Positions 20,440 to 27,484 of a stretch of 64,000 bases of DNA are shown here, one piece after another. Positions within the stretch are counted from its first letter, which is position 1, and the number at the start of each line of letters is the position of its first letter. Under the pieces are notes generated by a model, which made no database searches, was not told where the DNA came from, and saw only the letters and a list, made by a program, of their open reading frames with translations. The stretch is from Streptomyces cynarae. Lineage in GTDB: Bacteria; Actinomycetota; Actinomycetes; Streptomycetales; Streptomycetaceae. The stretch is from contig NZ_CP106793.1 in assembly GCF_025642135.1 (NCBI RefSeq), positions 5,362,001 to 5,426,000 of the forward strand. Direction: 5' to 3'. Made by a program: the position numbers and the translations under genes.

Positions 20440-21093
20440 ATGTTCGGCGTCATCGATCTCCCCACCTACCTGGCAGGGCTCGTCCTCATCGTCCTGCTGC
20501 CCGGGCCCAACTCCCTGTACGTGCTGTCCGTCGCCGCCCGGCGCGGGGTGCGCGCCGGGTACACCGCCGCGGCGGGCGTGTGGTGCGGGGACACCGTGCT
20601 GATGACGCTGTCGGCCGCGGGGGTCGCCTCGCTGCTCCAGGCGAACGCCGTGCTGTTCGGAATCGTGAAGTACGCCGGCGCCGGATATCTCAGCTGGCTG
20701 GCGGTCGGCATGCTGCGCGCCGCCGTCGGGATGTGGCGTGCGCGGCGGGAGAAGGCCGTCGAGGCCACGCCGGCCGCCGTCCCCGCCGCCCCCGCCGAGG
20801 AGCGGCCCTACCGCCGCGCCCTCGTCATCAGCCTGTTCAACCCGAAGGCGATCCTGTTCTTCGTCGCCTTCTTCGTGCAGTTCGTGTCAGAGTCCAACCC
20901 GGTCATGGGGTTCGTGACCCTAGGCGTACTCGCCCAGTTGGCAAGCGTGTTGTACCTGTCTGCGCTCATCTTCGGCGGGGCTCGTCTAGCTGCTGCGTTC
21001 CGTCGTCGGAGGACGCTCAGCGCAGGGGCCACCTCGGCCGCCGGGGTGCTCTTCCTGGGGTTCGCCGTCAAGCTGTCTCTGGCAAGCGTGTAG
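20440..21093 (+). CDS. LysE-family exporter, hybrid gene with element-encoded 3' end
   Basis: A 217-residue LysE/RhtB-type amino-acid exporter: MFGVIDLPTYLAGLVLIVLL, LPGPNSLYVLSVAARRG, LISLFNPKAILFFVAFF and six hydrophobic segments. Residues up to FVQFV (base 20885) are chromosomal; the rest comes from the integrated element. The terminal 50 residues closely match the displaced chromosomal end at 29878-30091, but the codons differ (more TTG, CTA, GTA). The protein remains full length after insertion, so the exporter probably still works. Confidence 0.9.
   Translation: MFGVIDLPTYLAGLVLIVLLPGPNSLYVLSVAARRGVRAGYTAAAGVWCGDTVLMTLSAAGVASLLQANAVLFGIVKYAGAGYLSWLAVGMLRAAVGMWRARREKAVEATPAAVPAAPAEERPYRRALVISLFNPKAILFFVAFFVQFVSESNPVMGFVTLGVLAQLASVLYLSALIFGGARLAAAFRRRRTLSAGATSAAGVLFLGFAVKLSLASV
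20869..20885 (+). other. attL core (17-bp direct repeat)
   Basis: TTCTTCGTGCAGTTCGT, identical to 29861-29877. It lies inside lysE (codons Phe-Phe-Val-Gln-Phe-Val) and marks the left boundary of the element. Confidence 0.9.
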
Positions 21094-21102
21094 GGGGCTG
21101 GC

Positions 21103-21318
21103 ATGTCTCACCTTGACGATGCTGCGGCCCTGTTCGCCCGCATGAGCCTCCAGGAGCAGCAGGTGGCACTAGGAGCCCTCGGCTTGCCCAAGAGGCTCCC
21201 GAAAGAGTCCCAGGAGCCCTCCAAGGTCACCCCGTTCTCTGCCCTTGTCAGCACACCCAGCAGGCGGAAGCGGCAGCCACTCACTGTGAAGGCTGTGAGT
21301 AGCCCTGAGACGTCCTGA
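21103..21318 (+). CDS. Small element protein, unknown
   Basis: 71 residues from ATG 21103, ten bases after the hybrid lysE stop, preceded by AGGGGG. It begins MSHLDDAAALFARMSLQEQQ, a helical stretch, and ends in a basic Ser/Thr-rich tail. No homology recognised. It could be co-transcribed with lysE. A hairpin follows at 21387. Confidence 0.5.
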   Translation: MSHLDDAAALFARMSLQEQQVALGALGLPKRLPKESQEPSKVTPFSALVSTPSRRKRQPLTVKAVSSPETS

Positions 21319-21386
21319 GGTCCTCAGGGACTTTGCCAACCCCCTAGGCCCCGGCCTGGCCTGACCGCTTGCCCCTGCCGCTCTCG

Positions 21387-21418
21387 CGCCCCCGTCGGCC
21401 CCTCGGTTGGCGGGGGCG
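21387..21418 (+). terminator. Hairpin after small element gene
   Basis: CGCCCCCG at 21387-21394 pairs with CGGGGGCG at 21411-21418; 16-nt loop, followed by TT. Probable terminator of the lysE/21103 transcript. Confidence 0.5.
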
Positions 21419-21514
21419 TTGCGCTCCCCCTGAGCTGTCCTGACGGCCTGCCGGGGCCCCGCCCCGCTCGCTACCCTGGCCCGTAGTACCCGACCGATGC
21501 GAAGGGAGGGTGGC

Positions 21515-21718
21515 ATGACTGCGCGAGTACCGGCGGATGCCCCCGAACAGAACACCGGCCCGACCCTGACTTTCGCCGAGGCGGAAGAAGGATTGGGCTA
21601 CGCCCCTGGAACGCTCAGGAAAGCCGCCGATGATGCGGGATGGACGGAACTACACGTCCTGAACGCTTTCACCCTGTGTGACGTTCTGTGCCTTCTCTGG
21701 CCCTACCCGGAGGAGTAG
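21515..21718 (+). CDS. Small element protein, unknown (possible DNA-binding)
   Basis: 67 residues from ATG 21515 with GGGAGGG upstream. Residues 20-50 (LTFAEAEEGLGYAPGTLRKA, then ADDAGWTELHVLNAF) look like a helix-turn-helix of the kind seen in excisionase or AlpA-like small proteins, followed by a hydrophobic C-terminus. This is a candidate excision or regulatory factor by size and position, but the fold is only suggested. Confidence 0.55.
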   Translation: MTARVPADAPEQNTGPTLTFAEAEEGLGYAPGTLRKAADDAGWTELHVLNAFTLCDVLCLLWPYPEE

Positions 21719-21808
21719 GCGAAAGAGCGTTCCCAGACGCCCCCTGCGGGGGCGCGGGGGTCGGTCGGGTACTCCGGTCGGCCCCTTTCGCTTTTGGAGA
21801 GACAGACA

Positions 21809-21988
21809 GTGCCCGAGGAAGTCGAGACGCGCGTATGCCCGCGCTGCAAGCGGACATTGCCCGTATCGATGTTCCGGAAAGACCCGCGCCGCAAAGGCGG
21901 ACACGCAGGGAACTGTCAGGATTGCCGTTGGGAGCAACGCACCGGAGAGTGCGCGCCCTGGCGGAAAGAGGCCGAGCAAGACGAGTAA
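21809..21988 (+). CDS. Small four-cysteine zinc-finger protein
   Basis: 59 residues from GTG 21809, with GGAGAGA upstream. A C4 zinc ribbon is evident: CPRCKR near residue 10 and CQDCRW near 36, around a basic segment (MFRKDPRRKGGHAGN). Such CxxC...CxxC modules occur in phage and HNH-associated proteins. Probably nucleic-acid binding. A terminator follows eight bases after the stop. Confidence 0.65.
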   Translation: MPEEVETRVCPRCKRTLPVSMFRKDPRRKGGHAGNCQDCRWEQRTGECAPWRKEAEQDE

Positions 21989-21995
21989 GCCCCGA

Positions 21996-22014
21996 GGGCC
22001 CCGAACCGGGGCCC
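21996..22014 (+). terminator. Rho-independent-like terminator
   Basis: GGGCCCCG (21996-22003), loop AAC, CGGGGCCC (22007-22014), then a T-rich stretch. It separates the rightward small genes from the leftward nuclease operon ending at 22027. Confidence 0.75.
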
Positions 22015-22026
22015 CCTTTCTTCTGG

Positions 22027-22353
22027 CTACTGCGCGACGTGCTTTCGGCCCCAGCGGTGAACACGCAAGTGATCACGGTTCACGCAACGCTTCCAATCCC
22101 CGCAATCGCGGGTATTGAAGTAGACCGGGTACGGCTCCAGTGTTCCGCCCTCGGCCGCAGGTATCGGCTCAGGCCGATCGGTTTCGAACGGTGCCCAAAG
22201 ACACTGTCGTACGTTGAGCGCCCCCCGGCCGCGCGCGATCCATGTCGGATAGCCGCTGCGTCCCAAGCTTCCGTCCCAAACCCAACAGCCCGTTCCCTCG
22301 TCAAGACGGCACATGTCCTCGATCAGGAAACGTCGAAATTCTTCGTCGGTCAC
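22027..22353 (-). CDS. Degenerate HNH-like protein
   Basis: 108 residues from GTG 22353, overlapping the upstream gene by four bases (GTGA). It has the phage HNH N-terminal theme GCWVWDGSLGRSGYP and a C-terminal CVNRDHLRVHRW, which matches the Asn-His part of HNH (normally CVNPDHL). The first His of the motif (VDHLC in relatives) is replaced by VYFNTRDCGDW, so catalysis is doubtful. Third gene of a tightly coupled leftward trio. Confidence 0.65.
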   Translation of the reverse strand: MTDEEFRRFLIEDMCRLDEGTGCWVWDGSLGRSGYPTWIARGRGALNVRQCLWAPFETDRPEPIPAAEGGTLEPYPVYFNTRDCGDWKRCVNRDHLRVHRWGRKHVAQ

Positions 22354-22508
22354 AGCTTCACCACTATCGGAGCATCGCTCTTCTCGGCCGCTAGACGTTC
22401 GGCCCGCGCCTTCAAGCCCTCGGCCTTAAGCCAGGCCCTTTCGGCGTTCTTCCGTTCCGTTTCGAAACGTTTCCTGGCGAACCAGGAAACAGGCGCGTTC
22501 ACCTTCAC
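22350..22508 (-). CDS. Small coiled-coil protein between two HNH genes
   Basis: 52 residues from GTG 22508, which overlaps the stop of the upstream HNH gene as GTGA; its own stop overlaps the next GTG in the same way. The sequence is almost entirely a charged amphipathic helix (RKRFETERKNAERAWLKAEG then KARAERLAAEK). No known family. The double four-base overlap is strong evidence that this short frame is translated. Confidence 0.6.
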   Translation of the reverse strand: MKVNAPVSWFARKRFETERKNAERAWLKAEGLKARAERLAAEKSDAPIVVKL

Positions 22509-22912
22509 TGGTTCGCCCCGGCAGGCTCGATAACGGAACCGTTCAACTTCTTGGAAACGTTCAAAGCAGCGCGGTGCTCTTTCAGGAAGCGAGCCCAACG
22601 TTTGTTTCGCGCCCTTCGAACGTTCTCCTCATTGGAGACTGCTTCCAGGTGGTCGGGATTCCAGCACGCCCGATTGCCGCAGACTACGTGATCAACTGTC
22701 CAACCGAACGGTATATAGCCACCGGAAGCGATGAAGCCTTCACGGTGAGCGTAATACTGCTTCCCTTGGGCAGTGAAACGGCCGTAACCGTCCGGGGTTC
22801 GGTACTGTTCCCAGGTCCAGCAACCACCTTCAGAATCGGGCCAGATCAGGGAACGGGAACGGAGATACGCGAGAACGGCGGCCTTGTCGACCATATCGAG
22901 AATGGGTTTCAT
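22505..22912 (-). CDS. HNH endonuclease
   Basis: 135 residues from ATG 22912 with AAGGAAAG upstream; the frame runs back to 23077 but without a ribosome site. N-terminal GGCWTWEQYRTPDGYGRF and the nuclease core VDHVVCGNRACWNPDHLEAV contain the conserved His, Asn and His with paired Cys. This is the class of free-standing phage HNH nickases/homing-type enzymes. First gene of the overlapping leftward trio. Confidence 0.85.
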   Translation of the reverse strand: MKPILDMVDKAAVLAYLRSRSLIWPDSEGGCWTWEQYRTPDGYGRFTAQGKQYYAHREGFIASGGYIPFGWTVDHVVCGNRACWNPDHLEAVSNEENVRRARNKRWARFLKEHRAALNVSKKLNGSVIEPAGANQ

Positions 22913-23011
22913 CGGCTTTCCTTCGGTTAAGTGCAGGGCTTGAGGCTTAAGGCGGTAACGCGGAAGAGTTTTGGTCACTTTCCGCGACATTGAAGAAGGC
23001 GAAAAAGGGCC

Positions 23012-23041
23012 GGGGACAGGGCCCGTCAAAACCCTGTCCCC
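23012..23041 (-). terminator. Terminator downstream of capsid gene
   Basis: GGGGACAGGG (23012-23021) pairs perfectly with CCCTGTCCCC (23032-23041), 10-nt loop; 102 bases beyond the capsid stop on the minus strand. Confidence 0.7.
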
Positions 23042-23143
23042 GAACCTGTTCGACACAGCCTCCGTAGAGACTGCCAACCCTCGGTGGCTCAGGCCGGAGG
23101 AAGTGAAAGACGCCAGACAAGAAAGAAGCCCGGCGCTCAGCTA

Positions 23144-24427
23144 CTAGTTAGCGGAAGCCTTGATAACCTGCACGGCCGCAGAAGCGTCAACCGCAAGACC
23201 AGCGATTCGGTAAGTCGTACGGAAACCCGTAACGTCCTGGTTAAACGCGTAGTCCTCGGACATGGCAAACCGGACATCCGAGCGCAGGCCAAGGTGAATG
23301 CGCGTTGGGTCAGCGACAATCACCGTCTTAGCGGGAAGGTTCGCCGAAACGTAGATCGGAAGGCCGAGGCCCTTCTGAATCACCGGATCGGTAACCTGGC
23401 CAGCCAGGTATCCGCCATTCGTGCCGTTCTCGCGTTCCTTACGGAGAGCCTTACCCATGTCAGGCGAAGCCCAGATGACAGCCGGGGTCGCACCAGCCGC
23501 CTCAATGTCCGAGAAGGCGTCGATGATGTGGTCCCACTTAATCACGGTGTTGCCCGTAGTCAGGTTTACGGCAGTGCCCATGCCGGCCTTCGTCAGGCCG
23601 GAAAGGGAAGCCGTTCCAGTTCCTTGGAAGGCGTCCTTATCAACCTGCGTAGCGATGTTCCGAAGCATCACACCAGCGATCAGGTCACGCAGCGAGAAAG
23701 CGGCGTCTTCCAGAATCTCATTCGACGCCCTGTAAAGATCCGCGTACTTGATAGGGGTAAAGGTCGTGCCCCCGAAAACGGGAGTAGCCTCCGTAATCGC
23801 GGCACCTTCCGCGACCACACCCGGGGTCGTGGTGCTGTTGAGGCTCGGCAGAACAAACGAGCCGCCCTCGAAGCGGTGAATGTTGATACCCGGAACACGC
23901 ATAAAGACGGACTGTGCGCGAAGGAATTCAACGGCCCTATCCGCAACTACGGTCGGAACCGCGTAGCCACCGGCACCGGGGGTGCCCTCGGCCACCAGGG
24001 CGCGGTATTCACTGGCGGACGGCAGGAGAGAGCGCCACTCGCCAGACTCGCCAGAGCGGCCCTCGGGGGTGCTACCAGGGGTGACCACAGAAGCCGCAGG
24101 CCCCATTCGGGCAACCAGGGCGCGAACTTCAGCATCACGTTCGGCCTTAGCCCGTTCCTCGGCAGCGTCGACGGCCCGCATCTCCATGTACTTCAGCGTC
24201 TCGGCGATTGCGTCGCGAGTCTCCGGAGAGTCCGCCCCGCCCTCACTGTTAACGGCGGCCAGAATCTCAGTACGCGCCATGCGCTCTTCGGCCGGAATCG
24301 AGTTAATCACCGCCGCGACCTCCCGCGCAGTAAGCCCGCGGTCCTCGGCCTCGGCAGCATCAAAAATCTTTCGAAGCTCAGGCTTCAATGTCTGTTCCTC
24401 TTCGGTAGGGCCCAGGTAAGCGGGCAT
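23144..24427 (-). CDS. Major capsid protein, HK97 fold
   Basis: 427 residues from ATG 24427 (GTG 24445 is an alternative). Residues 1-110 are charged and helical (EEEQTLKPELRKIF; AEERAKAERDAEVRAL), like the delta/scaffolding domain of HK97-type capsid proteins. The shell domain follows: GGYAVPTVVADRAVEFLR, PGVVAEGAAITEATPVFG, TPIKYADLYRASNEILED, KDAFQGTGT, GLGLPIYVSANLP and the C-terminal VDASAAVQVIK. No prohead protease, portal or tail gene lies next to it, which is unusual for a phage. The start sits directly behind a strong terminator hairpin. Confidence 0.88.
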   Translation of the reverse strand: MPAYLGPTEEEQTLKPELRKIFDAAEAEDRGLTAREVAAVINSIPAEERMARTEILAAVNSEGGADSPETRDAIAETLKYMEMRAVDAAEERAKAERDAEVRALVARMGPAASVVTPGSTPEGRSGESGEWRSLLPSASEYRALVAEGTPGAGGYAVPTVVADRAVEFLRAQSVFMRVPGINIHRFEGGSFVLPSLNSTTTPGVVAEGAAITEATPVFGGTTFTPIKYADLYRASNEILEDAAFSLRDLIAGVMLRNIATQVDKDAFQGTGTASLSGLTKAGMGTAVNLTTGNTVIKWDHIIDAFSDIEAAGATPAVIWASPDMGKALRKERENGTNGGYLAGQVTDPVIQKGLGLPIYVSANLPAKTVIVADPTRIHLGLRSDVRFAMSEDYAFNQDVTGFRTTYRIAGLAVDASAAVQVIKASAN

Positions 24428-24433
24428 GAAAAA

Positions 24434-24465
24434 GGCGCCCATCACCCGGATATGGGTGGGGCGCC
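24434..24465 (-). terminator. Terminator immediately upstream of capsid start
   Basis: GGCGCCCATCACCC (24434-24447) and GGGTGGGGCGCC (24454-24465) form a stem with a run of five T on the minus strand at 24433-24429. The capsid ATG begins two bases further on. Confidence 0.75.
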
Positions 24466-24495
24466 TGGAATTCAGGGCGGTCTAAGTAACCGTTC

Positions 24496-24681
24496 CTAGA
24501 ACGGCGGATAACAGGCCGAGCGTCGAAGCTCGGCCTGTTCGACGTACCTCACTCGGCGTCGAACCTTTCGCGCTAGGGCGCGGCAGTCATCTGAACAGTG
24601 CCGAGGGGGTCGACCAGGGCCATAGGCCGTGGCGAACTCGTGCTCGCATGTCCAACATCGCAAAGTGACAGTGCCACTCAT
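24496..24681 (-). CDS. Small zinc-finger-like protein
   Basis: 61 residues from ATG 24681 with GGAG seven bases upstream (AAGGAGATACACA). Pattern CWTCEHEF near residue 9 and HCSDDC near 28, then a basic helix (RALARKVRRRVRYVEQ). It looks like a Cys4 finger of the kind found as small phage or satellite genes. No specific function. Confidence 0.65.
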   Translation of the reverse strand: MSGTVTLRCWTCEHEFATAYGPGRPPRHCSDDCRALARKVRRRVRYVEQAELRRSACYPPF

Positions 24682-24867
24682 TGTGTATCTCCTTCGAGGA
24701 AGGACGGGGCGCAGCTATCGGCAGGGGATATGCGAAGCGGCCCGGCCCACGCGCATTGGAGGAAACGTGGAAGCCGGACCGCTATCGCTGCTGCACCCGC
24801 CCAGTGCCTTACTCGCCCTCGATCCCGAAGGGAACCGAAGCTTTCACTAGAGGTAGACCTGTTAATT

Positions 24868-24883
24868 GGTCGAATACTCGACC
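24868..24883. promoter_or_regulatory. Inverted repeat GGTCGA-N4-TCGACC
   Basis: A perfect 6+6 palindrome with 4-bp spacer (24868-24883), in the 221-base gene-free gap 24682-24902 between the two small zinc-finger genes. Candidate operator; nothing else seen in the gap. Confidence 0.35.
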
Positions 24884-24902
24884 CGAAATTATGTGACCTC
24901 GG

Positions 24903-25082
24903 TCACCTGGGAAGGTACGTCTCTCTGCCACCGCCGAGCGGCTTACCCACTTCCCCAAAGCTGAAGAGCCGCGCACGCGCCCTAGAGCGGTTCTCCAGCC
25001 GTCGCTTAGCCTCGGCAGCCTGAGCCACAGGGCAAGCGGCCGTAGGCCGCTCACAGTGGCTGCAATAGATATCCTGGGCCAT
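24903..25082 (-). CDS. Very small CxxC protein after terS
   Basis: 59 residues, too short for most gene callers. The ATG at 25082 overlaps the terminase stop by one base (TAATG), arguing for translational coupling. The sequence begins MAQDIYCSHCERPTAACPVA, giving CxxC plus one more Cys, then a basic helix (AEAKRRLENRSRARARLF) and a Gly-rich tail. It resembles half of a zinc ribbon. Function unknown. Confidence 0.6.
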   Translation of the reverse strand: MAQDIYCSHCERPTAACPVAQAAEAKRRLENRSRARARLFSFGEVGKPLGGGRETYLPR

Positions 25083-25540
25083 TAGCTGAGCAGACCCCCG
25101 AACGTGTCATCACTGCTGTCAGGCTGCGGCATAGAAAGCCGCTGCCTGTCGAGCGGATTCAAACCGAACCGAGCACCAAACGTGAGCATCAGCGCGGCGG
25201 CATCCCGCGCTATCTGATGAGCCGGGGACTTCTTCACCTGGCCCCGGTATCCCTCGGTCATCAGGCCGCCCGTAGCAAGCTCCGCCAGGGCGGCCGTGTA
25301 AACGGCCCATGCCGAGCAGTAGACGACCATGAAGGCCCGGTCTAGGGCGGGGTCATAGACGCCGCGTGCGTACAGCTCAGGCACCACACGGCCCCACTCG
25401 GCCCGAGCCCCGGCCGGAAGGCCGTCAGGGGGCGCAGGAGCGTCCTCCCTCGGCCTGGCCACGGCCTCGGCCTCCCGCTTGCTCGCTTGCCCGCGCAGAA
25501 CGCGCAGGGCGGGAGTCGCAGGGATGTTTCCCCTCGGCAT
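25082..25540 (-). CDS. Phage terminase small subunit, P27 family
   Basis: 152 residues from ATG 25540 with GGAG eight bases upstream. N-terminus NIPATPALRVLRGQASKRE and C-terminus KKSPAHQIARDAAALMLTFG followed by RFGLNPLDRQRLSM match P27-type TerS proteins, which recognise packaging sites and recruit the large terminase. No terL follows. In a satellite, its own TerS would redirect a helper's terminase to satellite DNA; that role is inferred. Confidence 0.88.
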   Translation of the reverse strand: MPRGNIPATPALRVLRGQASKREAEAVARPREDAPAPPDGLPAGARAEWGRVVPELYARGVYDPALDRAFMVVYCSAWAVYTAALAELATGGLMTEGYRGQVKKSPAHQIARDAAALMLTFGARFGLNPLDRQRLSMPQPDSSDDTFGGLLS

Positions 25541-25779
25541 GGGTTGATCTCCAATCCGTTGTGATTCGTTACTGTCCGCGCCTATGCGGCGCGATCCGTA
25601 GCCGTGTGCCTTTTTCCGCGTTCACGACGCGCATTCCGAAACAGGGAAGGCGGCGGGTGCGGGGAAGGGAGCAAAAAAGTTTCAGACCTGCCTACCATCG
25701 GCTAGCGACCCGATGTGCTGTCCAAGGAAGGGCAGGAGAAGCCCTGCGGGGCGCCAGGGCCCTGCACTAGCCTGCGCGC

Positions 25780-26502
25780 ATGACAACCGCACATCAGCTA
25801 CTCGCGGTCGACCTGAAGGCTTGGACGCCCGAGGACTGGTCGGCCGCCGCGACAGTAGCCACGGCCATCTTCACCATCGCCACTGTTGGCATCGCCCTCG
25901 CTGCCGCGCTCTACGCGAAGCAGCAAGTCGATTTGGCTCGACAGTTGCGTGAGGATCAAGCTCAGCCATTCGTCGTGGTTGACTTCGCTGACAACCCTGT
26001 CTGGGGCAAGGCAATCGACTTTGTCGTCGAGAACATGGGCCAGACTCTGGCGAGAAACGTCAAGATCAAGATAGATCCTCCGTTTCAAACAACGATGGAT
26101 AACAGCGGCCACCCTTTGGCTTCTTCGCCTCTCCTCACGCAAGCTATCCCGTCAATGCCGCCAGGTAAGCGCATCACCGCACTCTTCGATATAGCGCATG
26201 AGCGATACGACGCAGGGCTGCCCACTAAGTACACGGCGACGATCGAGTTTGAAGACGCACACGGTAAGCGCCAAGAGCCCCTCACCTATATTCTTGATCT
26301 TTCAATTCGCTACGATCTTCTGCGCATGACCGAGTACCGCACTCATGATGCCGCAAAGGCATTGCGGGAGATCTCGGCAACCCTCAAGGAAACTGGACGT
26401 GATATACGAGGTGAGTTTCGGCGACGCCGCGAAAGCGAGCGGAATGCTGCTGCGGCTGGTGGCGGAGACTCCCCGGACTCCGAAGGGACAGCTACCGCCT
26501 AA
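25780..26502 (+). CDS. Membrane-anchored accessory protein of the element
   Basis: 240 residues on the strand opposite to the packaging genes. One membrane helix at about 22-46 (ATVATAIFTIATVGIALAAA), a short coiled region (AKQQVDLARQLRED), then a soluble domain at about 60-170 (FVVVDFADNP, VVENMGQTLARNVKIKIDPP, TATIEFEDAHGKRQEPLTY) that reads as a beta-sandwich. A charged C-terminal helix follows. Codon use is markedly less GC-rich than the chromosome. Position and composition fit a moron/cargo gene, perhaps exclusion or defence, but no family is recognised. Confidence 0.75.
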   Translation: MTTAHQLLAVDLKAWTPEDWSAAATVATAIFTIATVGIALAAALYAKQQVDLARQLREDQAQPFVVVDFADNPVWGKAIDFVVENMGQTLARNVKIKIDPPFQTTMDNSGHPLASSPLLTQAIPSMPPGKRITALFDIAHERYDAGLPTKYTATIEFEDAHGKRQEPLTYILDLSIRYDLLRMTEYRTHDAAKALREISATLKETGRDIRGEFRRRRESERNAAAAGGGDSPDSEGTATA

Positions 26503-26825
26503 GTCATTCTGTTGCCTCGGCTGAAGTTGCACGGCCCGCAGGCCGGGCGAAGATTCTCTATGTCGTTCGTTCCGCCTCGGCTGAGTGGAACGATGTGATC
26601 GGCCGTCGTTGCCGGCCTCGAATAGCAGATAGAGCAGAGAGGCTGAGCCGCGAGGATCGAGGCTCTAGCTTTCAGGTATTGAGTGTTGTAACCGCGCGCC
26701 CAGGGCGATGCGCGCGTGTGCTGTCTCTTCTGTTCCCGTCGCTTCGCTCCGGCCGAGGCGCACGGCTCGCACCGTGAGCCGAGAGGAAAGAGCCGCTTAC
26801 AGCGGCTACACATCAGGTAAGGCAA
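26499..26825 (-). CDS. HNH endonuclease (packaging-associated type)
   Basis: 108 residues from TTG 26825 with GGAG seven bases upstream; ATG 26813 lacks a ribosome site. N-terminal CSRCKRLFPLGSRCEPC zinc ribbon, basic middle, then the HNH core TTADHIVPLSRGG, NDIENLRPACGPCNFSRGNR. This is the type found beside terminase genes in cos phages, where it assists DNA cleavage. It lies just upstream of terS with the 25780 gene inserted on the other strand; the two stop codons overlap tail to tail by four bases. Confidence 0.88.
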   Translation of the reverse strand: MPYLMCSRCKRLFPLGSRCEPCASAGAKRREQKRQHTRASPWARGYNTQYLKARASILAAQPLCSICYSRPATTADHIVPLSRGGTNDIENLRPACGPCNFSRGNRMT

Positions 26826-26842
26826 TAGCTACTCCAGAGGAA

Positions 26843-27044
26843 GGGGCGCCCCTTCGAGGGGGCGCCCTTAGCTAGAAATAGGTAGGGCACCCTCGACAGG
26901 GTGCCCGTAGTGGTGCTCTATGCCTGGCCTACGTTCCTCGGCCAGGGGATGACTAATAGAGATAGAGAGGCAGTGAAGGTTTCCGCAGGTCAAACAGAAA
27001 TAGGTAACCCTGACAGGGATACGCGGTAACCCTCACAGGGTTAC
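26843..27044. other. Cluster of five hairpins
   Basis: A gene-free 200 bases with five successive stem-loops: about 26844-26867 (GC-rich, UUCG-like loop); 26885-26906 (GGGCACCCT/AGGGTGCCC, perfect 9 bp); 26923-26946 (7 bp); and two near-identical ones, 27004-27022 and 27026-27044 (GTAACCCT/AGGG(A/T)TAC). The sequence AGAAATAGGTA occurs twice (26874 and 26998). They may be stacked terminators after the leftward 27041 gene, or a structured RNA. Confidence 0.5.
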
Positions 27045-27406
27045 GCAGCAGTGCGAACGGAGTGCACCCGACAGGAAGCCGACCCTAGACCGTTCTTCTG
27101 GAAGTGGTGGCGAGGCACTACGAGGCAGCGTGCGCCCGACTCAGGCGCTATCAGTTGCATGGCTTTGGCCGCAGCAATGCCCTTCTGTACGGCCTGTTTG
27201 GTGAGCACCTGGCCGCTCTCCCCGGCCAGGATGGACGCTAGGGCGCCCTCGGCAAACTCCGCGTGACCCACCTGGTTGCCCCATCCGAGGGCAGCGAAGT
27301 ACACCCGGAGAGCGAGCGGCTTGATTAGAGGGTTACGTGCTTTCGCTCGGCAGTCGTGCTGAGAAATGGCACCCCACGGGGCGCCGGGTCCGAATCCAAT
27401 GGTCAC
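27041..27406 (-). CDS. Winged-helix-like protein, possible replication/regulatory factor
   Basis: 121 residues from GTG 27406 with GAGGAAAGA upstream. It begins MTIGFGPGAPWGAISQHDCR and contains a helical core (LALRVYFAALGWGNQVGHAE; TKQAVQKGIAAAKAMQLIAP), then LVVPRHHFQK. This resembles the small winged-helix proteins of actinophages and plasmids with a replication or control role. I cannot assign a name. Confidence 0.6.
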   Translation of the reverse strand: MTIGFGPGAPWGAISQHDCRAKARNPLIKPLALRVYFAALGWGNQVGHAEFAEGALASILAGESGQVLTKQAVQKGIAAAKAMQLIAPESGARCLVVPRHHFQKNGLGSASCRVHSVRTAA

Positions 27407-27443
27407 TCTTTCCTCGGGTGTCCGGTGGGTGTGGGCATGAGAA

Positions 27444-27465
27444 AGCCCCGACTTTCGCCGGGGCT
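27444..27465 (-). terminator. Terminator after the 27485 gene
   Basis: AGCCCCG (27444-27450) and CGGGGCT (27459-27465) with an 8-nt loop and TTTCTC following on the minus strand. It isolates the 27838-27485 gene from the next leftward gene. Confidence 0.75.
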
Positions 27466-27484
27466 CAAGGTGGGCGGTGGTGCG

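Noticed and set aside
24809..25054. Minus-strand 81-codon frame
   Set aside because: Out of frame with the better-supported 59-residue gene coupled to terS and without its own ribosome site.
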